Assembly (NCBI RefSeq): GCF_900110145.1
Contig: NZ_FOCP01000021.1
Span: 1-60,130, forward strand
Direction of reading: 5' to 3'
Origin: Nitrosomonas marina
GTDB lineage: Bacteria > Pseudomonadota > Gammaproteobacteria > Burkholderiales > Nitrosomonadaceae
DNA length: 60,130 bases
Part shown: positions 46,972-57,600 of the stretch, one piece after another
Layout of the letters: the number at the start of each line of letters is the position of its first letter
Position numbering within the stretch: position 1 is the first letter of the stretch
Notes under the pieces: generated by a model
The model's database searches: none
What the model was told of the DNA's origin: nothing
What the model saw: the letters and a program-made list of their open reading frames with translations, nothing else
Made by a program: the position numbers and the translations under genes

Positions 46972-48210
46972 ATGAGCACTAACCAATCACCCGAACTCGC
47001 AATTCCACAAAATAATGCCCCGGTGACCGAGCCGATAGAAACGGTTCTGATTGACCAACGCAGCATCACGATGCTGGGTACCGCACATGTATCAAAAGCC
47101 AGTGCCGATAAGGTTCAGGAACTGATCGCAACGGGAAACTATGATGCAGTTGCTGTCGAATTATGTCCGAGTCGTCATAAAGCCATCGTTAATCCGGACG
47201 CCATGGCAAAAATGGACCTTTTTCAGGTAATCAAGAACGGCCAGGCCAGCATGGTGGCTGCCAGTCTGGCGTTAGGCGCTTTTCAGCAACGCATGGCAGA
47301 ACAATTCGGAATCGAACCCGGTGCAGAAATGCGCGTTGCGATCAAGGATGCACAAGCCGCCCATCTTCCTGTGATATTGATCGATCGCGAAATTGGCGTC
47401 ACTTTAAAGCGCATCTATAATAATGTGCCTTGGTGGAAACGCATGGGTTTGCTAGGAGGCTTGATCCACAGTGTCATCAGTAAAGAAAAAGTCAGTGCTG
47501 AAGAAATTGAAAAACTAAAGGAAGGAGACGTGCTGGAAAGCACTTTCTCTCAGTTTGCAGAAGATGAAAAAGATTTGTTCAGGCCGCTGATCAGCGAACG
47601 TGACGAATATATGGCCGCGCGTCTTATTAAAGAAAGTCGGGAAAATAACTATCAACATATTCTTGCAATTGTCGGCGCAGGTCATATGAGTGGCATACAA
47701 CGAATCATTTCGCACCAGCAGATCAGCAATCCAGAAGAAACTATTGGCAGACTGGATACGCAACCGGTGTCCTCAGGCTGGCTGAAATACCTGCCCTGGG
47801 TGATTGTCCTGCTCATTCTAACCGGTTTTGCTATTGGGTTTATGCGCAGTCCGGATATAGGTACTGCCATGATACTGGACTGGATACTTATCAATGGCGG
47901 CTTATCCGCTCTAGGGGCAGCGATAGCATTTGCGCACCCGTTAACTATTATTACCGCGTTTTTGGCCGCGCCGCTGACATCTCTCAATCCTACAATCGGT
48001 GCAGGTATGGTAGTAGCTGCCGCTGAAACCTATCTGCGCAGGCCCAAAGTGGAAGATTTCAATCGCCTGCGCAGCGACACCACCAGTCTGAAGGGCTGGT
48101 GGAACAATCAGGTTACTCGCATATTGTTAATATTCATTTTATCGACAATGGGCTCCGCCATTGGCACGTATGTTGCAGGCTTTCGCATATTTGAGCGGTT
48201 AACCGGCTAG
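46972..48210 (+). CDS. TraB/PrgY-family membrane protein
   Basis: 412 residues. The N-terminal domain (1-260) has the TraB/Tiki-type motifs MLGTAHVSKAS (GxxH), AVELCPSRHKAI and AIVGAGHMSGI. These residues are related to the metal site of the EreA/Tiki protease-like superfamily. The C-terminal part has three or four membrane helices (about 268-405). In Enterococcus PrgY limits a peptide pheromone, but the bacterial housekeeping role is unknown. The next gene, an ABC exporter, starts 5 bp later, so they are cotranscribed. Confidence 0.88.
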   Translation: MSTNQSPELAIPQNNAPVTEPIETVLIDQRSITMLGTAHVSKASADKVQELIATGNYDAVAVELCPSRHKAIVNPDAMAKMDLFQVIKNGQASMVAASLALGAFQQRMAEQFGIEPGAEMRVAIKDAQAAHLPVILIDREIGVTLKRIYNNVPWWKRMGLLGGLIHSVISKEKVSAEEIEKLKEGDVLESTFSQFAEDEKDLFRPLISERDEYMAARLIKESRENNYQHILAIVGAGHMSGIQRIISHQQISNPEETIGRLDTQPVSSGWLKYLPWVIVLLILTGFAIGFMRSPDIGTAMILDWILINGGLSALGAAIAFAHPLTIITAFLAAPLTSLNPTIGAGMVVAAAETYLRRPKVEDFNRLRSDTTSLKGWWNNQVTRILLIFILSTMGSAIGTYVAGFRIFERLTG

Positions 48211-48215
48211 GTTCT

Positions 48216-50105
48216 ATGAAAACCATGTTCGGTTTTTTTGAACGGCTGATCAGCCCTTTTCCACCAGAATTCCCAACCGAACCACCAAAGGGTGTATATC
48301 AATTCTGCCGTCATTATGTCCGGGGCATCGAACCATACCTGGTATTGCTGGCCATTCTGACCACTTGCCTCGCGATTAGCGAAGCCATGCTGTACGGCAT
48401 TCTGGGGCAAATGGTTGACTGGCTGGCGCAACAGAACACACAACATTTTTTTGATACTGAATGGCCGACATTACTGGCCATAACCATTTTTATTCTGGTC
48501 TTTATACCGATTATTGTTTTGTTGCATTCCATGATTATTCAACAGACGCTCATGGGAAATTTTCCGATGCGCGTTCGCTGGCTTGCACACCGTTATCTGT
48601 TAAACCAGAGTTACGCTTTTTTTCAGCATGAATTCAGCGGACGCATTGCGACCAAAGTCATGCAAACGGCACTTGCGGTTCGAGAAACAGTGCTGAAACT
48701 GCTTGATGTGCTGCTTTTTGTAGCCGTTTATATCATCACAACATTGATACTGATAGCAGACGCCGATCTGCGCTTATGTATACCGCTAGCGGTATGGTTG
48801 ATTGCTTACATCAGCATTTTGTGTCATTTTGTACCACAGCTAAAACGTATCTCCACCTTGCAGGCTGATGCGCGTTCCTTAATGACAGGACGCATCGTAG
48901 ACAGTTACACAAATATTCTTACGCTAAAGCTGTTTTCCCACAGTGAACGTGAATCAGCATATGCCAGAGCAGGCATGCAGGAATTCATGGACACGGTTCA
49001 TCCACAAATGCGACTGGCTACCTGGCTGAACATAAGCGTCTGGACGATCAATATGCTGCTTGTATTTGCGACATGCGCTCTGGGTCTGTATCTCTGGATA
49101 AATCACGCCATCGGACCGGGCGCAATTGCTATCGTAATGAGCCTGGCAATCCGTTTGACGGGAATGTCGCACTGGATCATGTGGGAAGTCAACAACTTGT
49201 TCGAGAACATCGGTACCGTGCAGGACGGTATCAACACCCTTTCCAATCCGCAAATCGTCAGGGATAAACCCGATGCTGACACATTACACGTTACACGGGG
49301 AACAATTCAGTTTAGCAATGTCGGCTTCTCCTACTACCCGAATCCAGAGTCTGTCCTGACAGAAACCGGCATGCCATCCCAATCCATTAGTACACCCAGA
49401 ATCTTTCATAACCTGAATATAAAAATCAATCACGGTGAGAAGGTCGGTGTCGTGGGCCGGTCCGGTTCAGGCAAATCCACGTTCGTCAGCCTGCTACTAC
49501 GTTTTTACGATCTTCAACAAGGCACCATAACCATTGACGGGCAGGATATTCATTCTGTCACTCAGGAAAGCCTGCGACACAACATCGCCATGGTGACACA
49601 GGACACCTCCTTGTTACATCGATCCGTTCGTGACAATATACTTTTCGGAAAACCGGACGCATCTGAAACACAGATGATTGCTGCAGCCAGGAAAGCACAG
49701 GCGCATGAATTTATTATGAGTTTGCAGGATATCAAGGGACGACGCGGATATGATGCGCATGTGGGCGAACGTGGCGTAACATTATCTGGCGGACAACGGC
49801 AACGTATCGCGATAGCACGCGTATTGCTGAAAGACGCACCGATTCTTGTCTTGGACGAAGCCACCTCGGCGCTGGATTCAGAAGTGGAAGCAAGTATTCA
49901 ACAAAGTTTGTACCAGCTGATGCAGGGAAAAACCGTTATTGCCATTGCACACCGTCTGTCTACCATCGCAGCAATGGACCGGCTGATTGTTCTTGACAAG
50001 GGACGCATCGTCGAACAGGGTACGCATGCGATGCTGATTGCCAACAATCAGTTGTATGCGCAGCTATGGAATCATCAGTCGGGCGGTTTTCTTGGATTTG
50101 AATAA
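48216..50105 (+). CDS. ABC transporter, fused permease and ATPase
   Basis: A 629-residue half-transporter of the MsbA/multidrug exporter type. About six membrane helices (40-320) are followed by an ATPase with Walker A GRSGSGKST, Q loop VTQDTS, signature LSGGQRQRIAIARVL and Walker B ILVLDEATSALDSE. It should work as a homodimer. The substrate is unknown. It is directly coupled to the TraB-family gene. Confidence 0.92.
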   Translation: MKTMFGFFERLISPFPPEFPTEPPKGVYQFCRHYVRGIEPYLVLLAILTTCLAISEAMLYGILGQMVDWLAQQNTQHFFDTEWPTLLAITIFILVFIPIIVLLHSMIIQQTLMGNFPMRVRWLAHRYLLNQSYAFFQHEFSGRIATKVMQTALAVRETVLKLLDVLLFVAVYIITTLILIADADLRLCIPLAVWLIAYISILCHFVPQLKRISTLQADARSLMTGRIVDSYTNILTLKLFSHSERESAYARAGMQEFMDTVHPQMRLATWLNISVWTINMLLVFATCALGLYLWINHAIGPGAIAIVMSLAIRLTGMSHWIMWEVNNLFENIGTVQDGINTLSNPQIVRDKPDADTLHVTRGTIQFSNVGFSYYPNPESVLTETGMPSQSISTPRIFHNLNIKINHGEKVGVVGRSGSGKSTFVSLLLRFYDLQQGTITIDGQDIHSVTQESLRHNIAMVTQDTSLLHRSVRDNILFGKPDASETQMIAAARKAQAHEFIMSLQDIKGRRGYDAHVGERGVTLSGGQRQRIAIARVLLKDAPILVLDEATSALDSEVEASIQQSLYQLMQGKTVIAIAHRLSTIAAMDRLIVLDKGRIVEQGTHAMLIANNQLYAQLWNHQSGGFLGFE

Positions 50106-50123
50106 AATGCCAGTAATCTGCTG

Positions 50124-50144
50124 CTTCAGCCAGGACTGCTGAAG
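50124..50144. terminator. short hairpin after the ABC exporter gene
   Basis: CTTCAGC (50124-50130) and GCTGAAG (50138-50144) form a 7-bp perfect stem 18 bases after the exporter stop. There is no T tract, so termination is only possible. Confidence 0.3.
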
Positions 50145-50206
50145 TACTCCGGCAATTAACTTATAAGCAAACCAACCAACAAAAAATTTAATCGGTTTTT
50201 TGATAC

Positions 50207-52624
50207 ATGTCGACAACGCCACTGAAACCAGCCGAGCTTCGTAAAATTATTGATCCAGTTACGCTTGGATTTAAAGATACTTCCACGTTATTGCAGTATC
50301 CAATGTCATGGATAGGGCAGGAACGTGCAAAGACCGCTGCAGATTTTGGGCTGGCCATGCATCTCCCTGATTATCACCTGTTTGTACTTGGCGAAGTTGG
50401 CAGCGGCAGATCATCCCTATTGCATCAAGCGATGATTGAAGCGGCAGAGAAAAGTCCCACTCCTCCAGATTTATGTTACCTCTATAACTTTACAACACCT
50501 GAGAAACCCATCGCTTTGCGTACACCTGCAGGGCAAGGACGTCTGTTGCACACCTCACTGGAAAAATTGGCTGATACGCTTTTTGATGAAATAACCCATT
50601 GTCTGAATGGACAGGATTTTAAAATCAAGTATGAGCAACTGTTAAAAAAATTCAAGAAAAAGGAAACTGAACTCTATGCGCAACTGGATGCTTATGCAGA
50701 AGCCAGGCACTTCTCCATACGTCGCGAAACCGAGCAGATCGTATTTACGTTGCGCGACAATCAGGGAAAAATTTTAACCGAAGATGCGCTTTTTAAACTT
50801 CCCAAAACACGGCGAGCCAAAATAGACCAGGCTGAACAGGAACTGCACGCGGAGATTATCCGGTATTTTGAAGCGATCAAACGCGTTGAAAATGATAAAA
50901 AGAATGCGCTTGACGGCCTTAAACGCGACAGCATTCAACCCCTTCTCAATCAACGTTTCAGCATCTTGCGAAGCAGCCTGCATGCTGAACTTAAAAAAAA
51001 CGCGCGACTGCAGCTTTTTTTTGACCAGATCATCCAGGATATTCTGGAGAATTTGGATTCGTTTGAATCAACCGATTCCAATGCTGAAAGAAGACGGGCC
51101 GACACGCTCGGCGAAACATTATCCCGATACCGGATCAATCTGGTTGTCGACAATTCAGAGCTTAAGGGCGCGCCAGTCATAGTTGAAGACAATCCGCACA
51201 TCCATGCACTCTTTGGCAGTATTGACTATCAAGTCGAGGAAGGCAGAATCAAGACCGATTTCATGCGTATCCGTGCAGGCAATCTGCACAAAGCGCATGG
51301 TGGATTCATTATGCTGCATTTGAACGATCTGCTTTCAGATGGGGCGGTGTGGACCAGGTTGCGACGTTTATTACGCAGCAACCGGTTACAAATAGAAGAA
51401 CCCGCTTCCGCATTCGCAGCGAGCATTCCCACTACGATTGAGCCGGAAGCTGTGGATGTCAATATTAAAATTATTTTAATTGGTGCACGCGAGGATTACT
51501 ATTGTCTGCAACATGAAGACCCTGAGTTCATTCGCCGCTTTCGTGTCAAAGTCGATTTTACCGACAGTTTTAATGCAAATCAGGACACATATCTTGCTTC
51601 ATCCGTTTTCATTGCACATATTTGCCATACCAGAAAACTGCCTCATTTCTCAGCTGCCGCAGTGACCCGACTACTGGAAGAATCGCATCGAGAAGTTGAC
51701 GATCAGGCACGTCAAAGCGCTATTTTTTCGCATATGGAAATGCTTGTTCTGGAGAGTTCGGTACAGTGTCAGTCGCGCAACGGAAAACTGGTGGAAATTG
51801 CTGATGTATCAACAGCTTTGCAAACACGCACCATACGTCATAACGCACCAGATCAATGGCTGCAGGAATCGATCACCGATGGTGACATACTGATTTCTTT
51901 GAATGGTGAAAAAACAGGTCAGTTAAACGCGATTACCCTGATCGAAATGGGCGACCATTGTTTTGGTGTGCCGGTTCGGGTTACTGCACGCACCTTTGCA
52001 GGCGATAACGGATTGCTGAACATCGCACACGAAGTTGACATGTCAGGACCGATTCATGACAAAGGTGTATTAATATTGCAAAACTACGTATCCGCCCTGT
52101 TTGCACATATTGCGCCGCTTGCACTGAGTGCTTCCATTGTTTTTGAGCAGGATTACACAGGTATTGAAGGTGATTCAGCATCGTGCGCAGAATTTTATGC
52201 GTTGCTTTCATCCTTATCCCGGCTACCGGTCAAACAAAGTATTGCGATAACCGGCGCTTTAAACCAGTATGGCGAGGTGCTTCCTGTGGGTGGTATCAAT
52301 GACAAAATTGAGGGCTTTTTTAGTATCTGTGAGAAAACCGGCCTGAACGGCGAACAAGGTGTATTGATTCCGTACCGCAACAAAAGACATCTGATGCTCA
52401 ACCATGATGTAATCAGAGCAGTTGAACAAGGCCTTTTTCATATTTACACCATGCAGCATGTGACTGAGGGGCTTGAATTACTAACTGGCGTTCCTTCCGG
52501 AATAACGGACAAAAGAAAAGTAAAAAAATACCCTGCCAAATCAGTACTTGGTCATGCCGAAAAAACGCTCATCGACTTCCGTTTTGCCTGCCAGGCGTTT
52601 CATAGCAAACCGGATGCATCCTGA
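50207..52624 (+). CDS. Lon-family ATP-dependent protease (AAA_32 type)
   Basis: An 805-residue protein like the LonB-like COG1067 group rather than classical LonA. The N-terminal AAA part has LGEVGSGRSSLLHQAM (a Walker A variant). Coiled helices (150-290) and HKAHGGFIMLHLNDLL follow. The C-terminal protease domain has the Ser-Lys dyad, Ser657 in GDSAS and Lys700 in GGINDKIEGF. The 43-residue spacing equals that of E. coli Lon. It is probably an independent unit, 101 bp after the ABC gene. Confidence 0.9.
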   Translation: MSTTPLKPAELRKIIDPVTLGFKDTSTLLQYPMSWIGQERAKTAADFGLAMHLPDYHLFVLGEVGSGRSSLLHQAMIEAAEKSPTPPDLCYLYNFTTPEKPIALRTPAGQGRLLHTSLEKLADTLFDEITHCLNGQDFKIKYEQLLKKFKKKETELYAQLDAYAEARHFSIRRETEQIVFTLRDNQGKILTEDALFKLPKTRRAKIDQAEQELHAEIIRYFEAIKRVENDKKNALDGLKRDSIQPLLNQRFSILRSSLHAELKKNARLQLFFDQIIQDILENLDSFESTDSNAERRRADTLGETLSRYRINLVVDNSELKGAPVIVEDNPHIHALFGSIDYQVEEGRIKTDFMRIRAGNLHKAHGGFIMLHLNDLLSDGAVWTRLRRLLRSNRLQIEEPASAFAASIPTTIEPEAVDVNIKIILIGAREDYYCLQHEDPEFIRRFRVKVDFTDSFNANQDTYLASSVFIAHICHTRKLPHFSAAAVTRLLEESHREVDDQARQSAIFSHMEMLVLESSVQCQSRNGKLVEIADVSTALQTRTIRHNAPDQWLQESITDGDILISLNGEKTGQLNAITLIEMGDHCFGVPVRVTARTFAGDNGLLNIAHEVDMSGPIHDKGVLILQNYVSALFAHIAPLALSASIVFEQDYTGIEGDSASCAEFYALLSSLSRLPVKQSIAITGALNQYGEVLPVGGINDKIEGFFSICEKTGLNGEQGVLIPYRNKRHLMLNHDVIRAVEQGLFHIYTMQHVTEGLELLTGVPSGITDKRKVKKYPAKSVLGHAEKTLIDFRFACQAFHSKPDAS

Positions 52625-52629
52625 TTTGC

Positions 52630-54192
52630 TCACTGTTGATCGTTCAACCCTACCAGAACCTGTGCTTTCAGCGATTTTATCAATCGCATTTCATTAGTTG
52701 TGATCCCCTCATGTGCAATCACTGAACGGTCTCCATAAATCAAACCGGCCGGCTTGTCTTGCTGAACAACCAGTGGTAATAAAATAAAACTTCTGGTGTC
52801 AGGTAAAAATTTTGTATGCCAATCCGGCAACGCACTACGAATTTTAGGTTCTGTTGCATCGGTGATGGATAAATCAACGTTCCGTTTCAGTGCCATACTG
52901 AACAAATCACCACCCTTACTATCCGGAAACATAAAATTATCCCGAATATTTTCATGGTTAAACCCAAGCGAATATCGTGCACGGTACGAATTGGTATTGC
53001 AATCTTTCAAACAGATAGTGACAAATTTAAATCCCAGACTGTGATAGTATTTTTCCAACACCAGCATCATTAATGAATCAATATTGAATCTACTGGACGC
53101 GAGTATTTCTGCGACTTCCAGTACGCCCGACAACAACCTGTCTTCCGAATTTAATGGCTTACCGCTTCTATGACAGTCATCTGACTGTTGCTGCTGCCGG
53201 CTGTCCGTTCCGGCTTCAAAAAAATGACACCCTGTAACTTCATCGTCCGATTCTGTCCTTTCTTCATGGCAGCATGTCTGTGTTTCCGGATTATCAGCCA
53301 GCGTACTTGAAATCTGGCTGCAAATATCCTGGATCTGTTCTGCGGATTCATCGACTAACACCCTCAACCGGGAAGCATCCAGTTGCAGCGCTTTGCCAAA
53401 ACGGTTTAACAAATCCTCGGTTGACGGAATCATATTCGGTTCGTTGTCTGACCCAGCCATCTGTGCTGCATAGTCACTGAATTCGGTTACCTGTTGCATC
53501 CATTCTTTGCGGTTTTTCGGTTTTTGGAGCACTTTACCCGGCAGCAGCTTCATCGCCTGTATAATCGAATCCGGAATATGCCATTCGCGCAGTGCAAACT
53601 CTGTCAACCAGTGAAAAGTACAGCCGAGTTTTTGCAGCGAGGCCTGTGACTCGGAATACCCTTTCTCTCTGGCAAGCGACATTGTTTCATCATACAAACG
53701 GTCATCATAAGCGGCCACGATAAGCCGCCCAATGTTTTTAAACAGCGCAGCAATCGCCACTTCGTCTGCGTTTGGATATGCGCTGCGTTTAGCCAAATTA
53801 CGGCCAATCAGGCTGGCCGACAACGCTAGCTTCAGTTCCTTGCGCACGGCTCTGGCATGCCTGCGCGGCATGTGGTCGACCATAATCATTGCCAATGCGC
53901 AGGTTTTAATCGTATTCAACCCCAGCAGCTGTATCGCGGTCGTAATACTGGTAACCGCCGTCGACGTCGAACGATAGGTAATCGAATTGGACAAACGAAG
54001 GATTTTCAGCGTCAACGACGGATCGGACAAAATAAAGTTGCTTAACTGCTCCAGCGACTGTCCTTCGGAAGAGGTCAATTGAACGACTTTGGATATTGAG
54101 GTGCCAAGCGTTGGCAAATCAGGATCGTTCTTAATCAAATCAACCAGCTTATCCTTGATTTTTATCACTTCGTTTCCATTTGAGGTATTCAT
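52630..54192 (-). CDS. HDOD and GAF domain signalling protein
   Basis: About 520 residues. Residues 15-220 are an HDOD domain (DLPTLGTSISKVVQLTSS, ILSDPSLTLKILRLSNS, AIQLLGLNTIKTCAL), a catalytically silent HD relative found in signalling. Residues 360-515 are GAF-like. There is no output domain such as GGDEF. I prefer the start at 54192 because GAAGG lies five bases before it; the upstream ATG at 54210 has no ribosome site. It converges on the Lon-family gene. Confidence 0.85.
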   Translation of the reverse strand: MNTSNGNEVIKIKDKLVDLIKNDPDLPTLGTSISKVVQLTSSEGQSLEQLSNFILSDPSLTLKILRLSNSITYRSTSTAVTSITTAIQLLGLNTIKTCALAMIMVDHMPRRHARAVRKELKLALSASLIGRNLAKRSAYPNADEVAIAALFKNIGRLIVAAYDDRLYDETMSLAREKGYSESQASLQKLGCTFHWLTEFALREWHIPDSIIQAMKLLPGKVLQKPKNRKEWMQQVTEFSDYAAQMAGSDNEPNMIPSTEDLLNRFGKALQLDASRLRVLVDESAEQIQDICSQISSTLADNPETQTCCHEERTESDDEVTGCHFFEAGTDSRQQQQSDDCHRSGKPLNSEDRLLSGVLEVAEILASSRFNIDSLMMLVLEKYYHSLGFKFVTICLKDCNTNSYRARYSLGFNHENIRDNFMFPDSKGGDLFSMALKRNVDLSITDATEPKIRSALPDWHTKFLPDTRSFILLPLVVQQDKPAGLIYGDRSVIAHEGITTNEMRLIKSLKAQVLVGLNDQQ

Positions 54193-54210
54193 CAGGGCCT
54201 TCGATTTCAT

Positions 54211-54643
54211 CTATTACTGAATTTAATGAGTTCTATTTGACGATTTATACTGAGTCAACGCACCTTGTGGTCACCGGGCGAACCAATTACCATTGAATGT
54301 GGTAACTGCAATTAACATTCTGATTATTCGATCTGTTAAGTATTATCTTTTAACTTCCTTGACACTGCGACGTAATGCTCACACTAATATGTATTTACGG
54401 CAAAATACGTAATAATTGAGTAAAAAAGTAACCCAAAGCCGGGAATCTCCTCCCGAGATTATATCCCGGGCATACTACTACTCAGAAAAATCCAATAAGA
54501 TACATTTGATTACATACTTACGATTCTGAATCCTAACCGCACCGCAAAATGACATATAATATTGCGCCATAGCATTACCACATCATCGTGTCATCGCGTT
54601 AGATTATGATGCAGCGATGCACCCTGAATAATTATTTCATTGT
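54211..54643. other. intergenic region upstream of mfd
   Basis: About 430 bases between the divergent HDOD and mfd genes, with no convincing gene. TATAAT at 54555-54560 may be the mfd -10 element, but its -35 is poor. Small hairpins are present (GTATTT/AAATAC near 54389; AATCTC/GAGATT near 54445-54461) with no T tracts. Confidence 0.4.
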
Positions 54644-57600
54644 ATGCCTTACCCGTTTATACAACCATCTCCTGGACAGATCCTGCGTTATAGCAGTTAC
54701 GCTGGATCCAGCGATTCAATGATTCTGGCGCAACTTGCGCAGCAGAAAAAGCCATTTGCCGTCATCACGGCAACCGCCCGCGAAGCACAGCGTCTGCTGG
54801 AAGAAATACCATTCTTTGATCCCGAGTTACGCATTCATTTACTGCCCGACTGGGAAACACTGCCCTACGATACATTTTCACCGCACCATGATCTTGTTTC
54901 AGAGCGGCTCGCAGCGCTTTATCAGATCATGAACAAATCCTGTGATGTCCTGATCGTGCCGTTAACGACGGCGCTATACCGCATTTTGCCGCGTGAATAC
55001 CTGGCCGCTCACACCTTTTTCCTCAAGAAGAACGAATTGCTGGATATCACTGCCTTGCGCAATCAACTGACTGAAGCCGGCTACTCCCATGTATCACAGG
55101 TATTCTCCCCGGGAGAGTACAGCGTGCGGGGCGGACTAATCGACCTGTTCCCGATGGGCAGCGCAATACCTTATCGTATCGATCTGCTGGATAATGAAAT
55201 CGACAGCATCCGCACTTTTGACGTAGACACGCAGCGCAGTATCTATCCAGTCAATGAAATACGCCTGCTGCCCGCACGTGAATTTCCTTTGGATGATAAT
55301 GGCCGTACATGTTTTCGCGGTAAATTCCGGGAAAAATTTGAAGGCGACCCGACCAAAAGACAGATTTACAAGGACGTCAGTAAAGGCATTGCGCCGGCCG
55401 GGATCGAATACTACCTGCCGTTATTTTTCGATCAAACAGCGACACTGTTTGATTATCTGTCTGAAGAAACAGTCATCTGCCTGCATCAGGATATACGGCC
55501 GGTACTTGATGAATTCTGGCGTGATACCCAGTCCCGTTATCAGTTGCTCCGGGCAGATATCGACCGGCCGTTACTGCCACCTGATGAATTGTTTTTATCG
55601 GCCGACACATTTTTTGGCAGATTGAAACCCCATGCCCGCATCGAAATACTTCCCGACGCACAGGAAAAAAAAGCAGAATCGGTTGCAACCGTTCCACTGC
55701 CGACAATAGCTGTCAACCGCTATGCGGACAACCCGCTCGAACAACTGGCAGCATTTGTGGACACATTCACAGCCACCGGCGGACGTATCCTGGTCGTCGC
55801 AGAAAGTAAAGGACGACGCGAACTGATTGCAGAATATTTCAACCAGCATGGTCTCCATCCGCATACCTGTGAGAATTATGCACAGTTTCTGGTAGGCACA
55901 CAGTCTTTTATGCTCGGTATTGCGCCGCTTTTCAACGGTTTTATTGACAGCCAGAACAAGCTCGCTTTCATAACAGAGAGCGAACTATACGCCGCATCGC
56001 ATGTACCCGGACGCCGCGAGAGAGAATCACGCAAAACCACTTCGACAGACAATATTCTGCGCGATCTGTCCGAAATCAAACCAGGCGATCCTGTCGTGCA
56101 CGAACAGCATGGTATCGGCCGGTATCTGGGGCTGGTCAGTATGGATCTCGGTGATGGTGAGGAAGGCGAACTCAGTGAGTTTCTCACGCTGGAGTATGAA
56201 GGCGGTGACAAGTTATACGTGCCCGTTTCCCAACTGTATCTGATCGGACGTTACAGTGGCGCTTCCCCTGAAGCAGCGCCGCTGCACAAACTGGGCAGCA
56301 GCCAGTGGGACAAGGCCAAGCGCAAGGCCATGCAGCAGGTGCGTGATACCGCTGCCGAACTACTCAATCTGTACGCTCAGCGCGCAGCACGACAGGGACA
56401 TGCATTTGATTTTAACCAGCATGATTATGAAGCTTTTGCGGAAGGCTTCGGTTTTGAAGAAACAACGGATCAGGCGTCCGCCATCAACGCGGTCATCGAG
56501 GATTTGAAGTCAGATAAACCGATGGACCGGCTCATTTGCGGCGACGTGGGTTTTGGCAAAACCGAAGTCGCCCTGCGTGCTGCATTTATCACCGTGGCCG
56601 ACGGTAAACAGGTTGCCGTTCTGGTGCCGACAACACTACTGGCGGAGCAGCATTTTCAGAACTTTTCTGACCGCTTCGGACTGATCACTGAACACTGGCC
56701 GGTAAAAATCGCCGAACTATCGCGCTTTCGCAGCGGCAAAGAACAAACCAGAACCTTGCAGGAACTGGCACAGGGCCAACTCGATATCGTCATCGGCACG
56801 CACAAACTGATACAGAAAAGCGTCAAATTCAAAAATCTGGGTCTGGTGATTATCGATGAAGAACACCGCTTTGGCGTCCGCCAGAAAGAGCAGCTCAAGA
56901 AACTGCGTGCTGAGGTCGATGTGCTGACACTGACCGCCACACCGATTCCGCGTACACTGGCCATGTCGCTGGAAGGCCTGCGCGATTTTTCCATTATTGC
57001 AACTGCACCGCAACGACGGCTGGCCATCAAAACATTTGTCAGCAATTTTTCCATGGCGCTTATTCGCGAAGCGTGCCTGCGCGAACTCAAGCGCGGCGGC
57101 CAGATATATTTCCTGCATAATGAAGTCAACACGATTCGGCATATGTATGACAAGCTGGCCGACCTGCTGCCCGAAGCACGCATTCAGATTGCACATGGCC
57201 AGATGCGCGAACGCGAGCTGGAACACGTGATGCGCGATTTTTACCAGCAGCGTTTCAACATACTGCTGTGTACCACTATTATCGAAACAGGCATTGACGT
57301 ACCCAGCGCCAATACCATTATCATCAATAACGCCAACAAATTCGGCCTGGCACAGCTGCACCAGTTGCGTGGCCGGGTCGGACGATCCCATCATCAGGCA
57401 TACGCCTATCTGCTTACGGCCGACATGCAGACGCTCAACGCACAGGCCAAGAAACGTCTCGAGGCGATTCAGGCCATGGAAGAACTGGGTTCGGGTTTTT
57501 ATCTGGCCATGCACGATCTGGAGATCCGCGGGGCCGGCGCCGTACTGAGCGAGTCCCAAAGCGGGGAAATGCAGGAAATCGGGTTCAGCCTTTACAGTGC

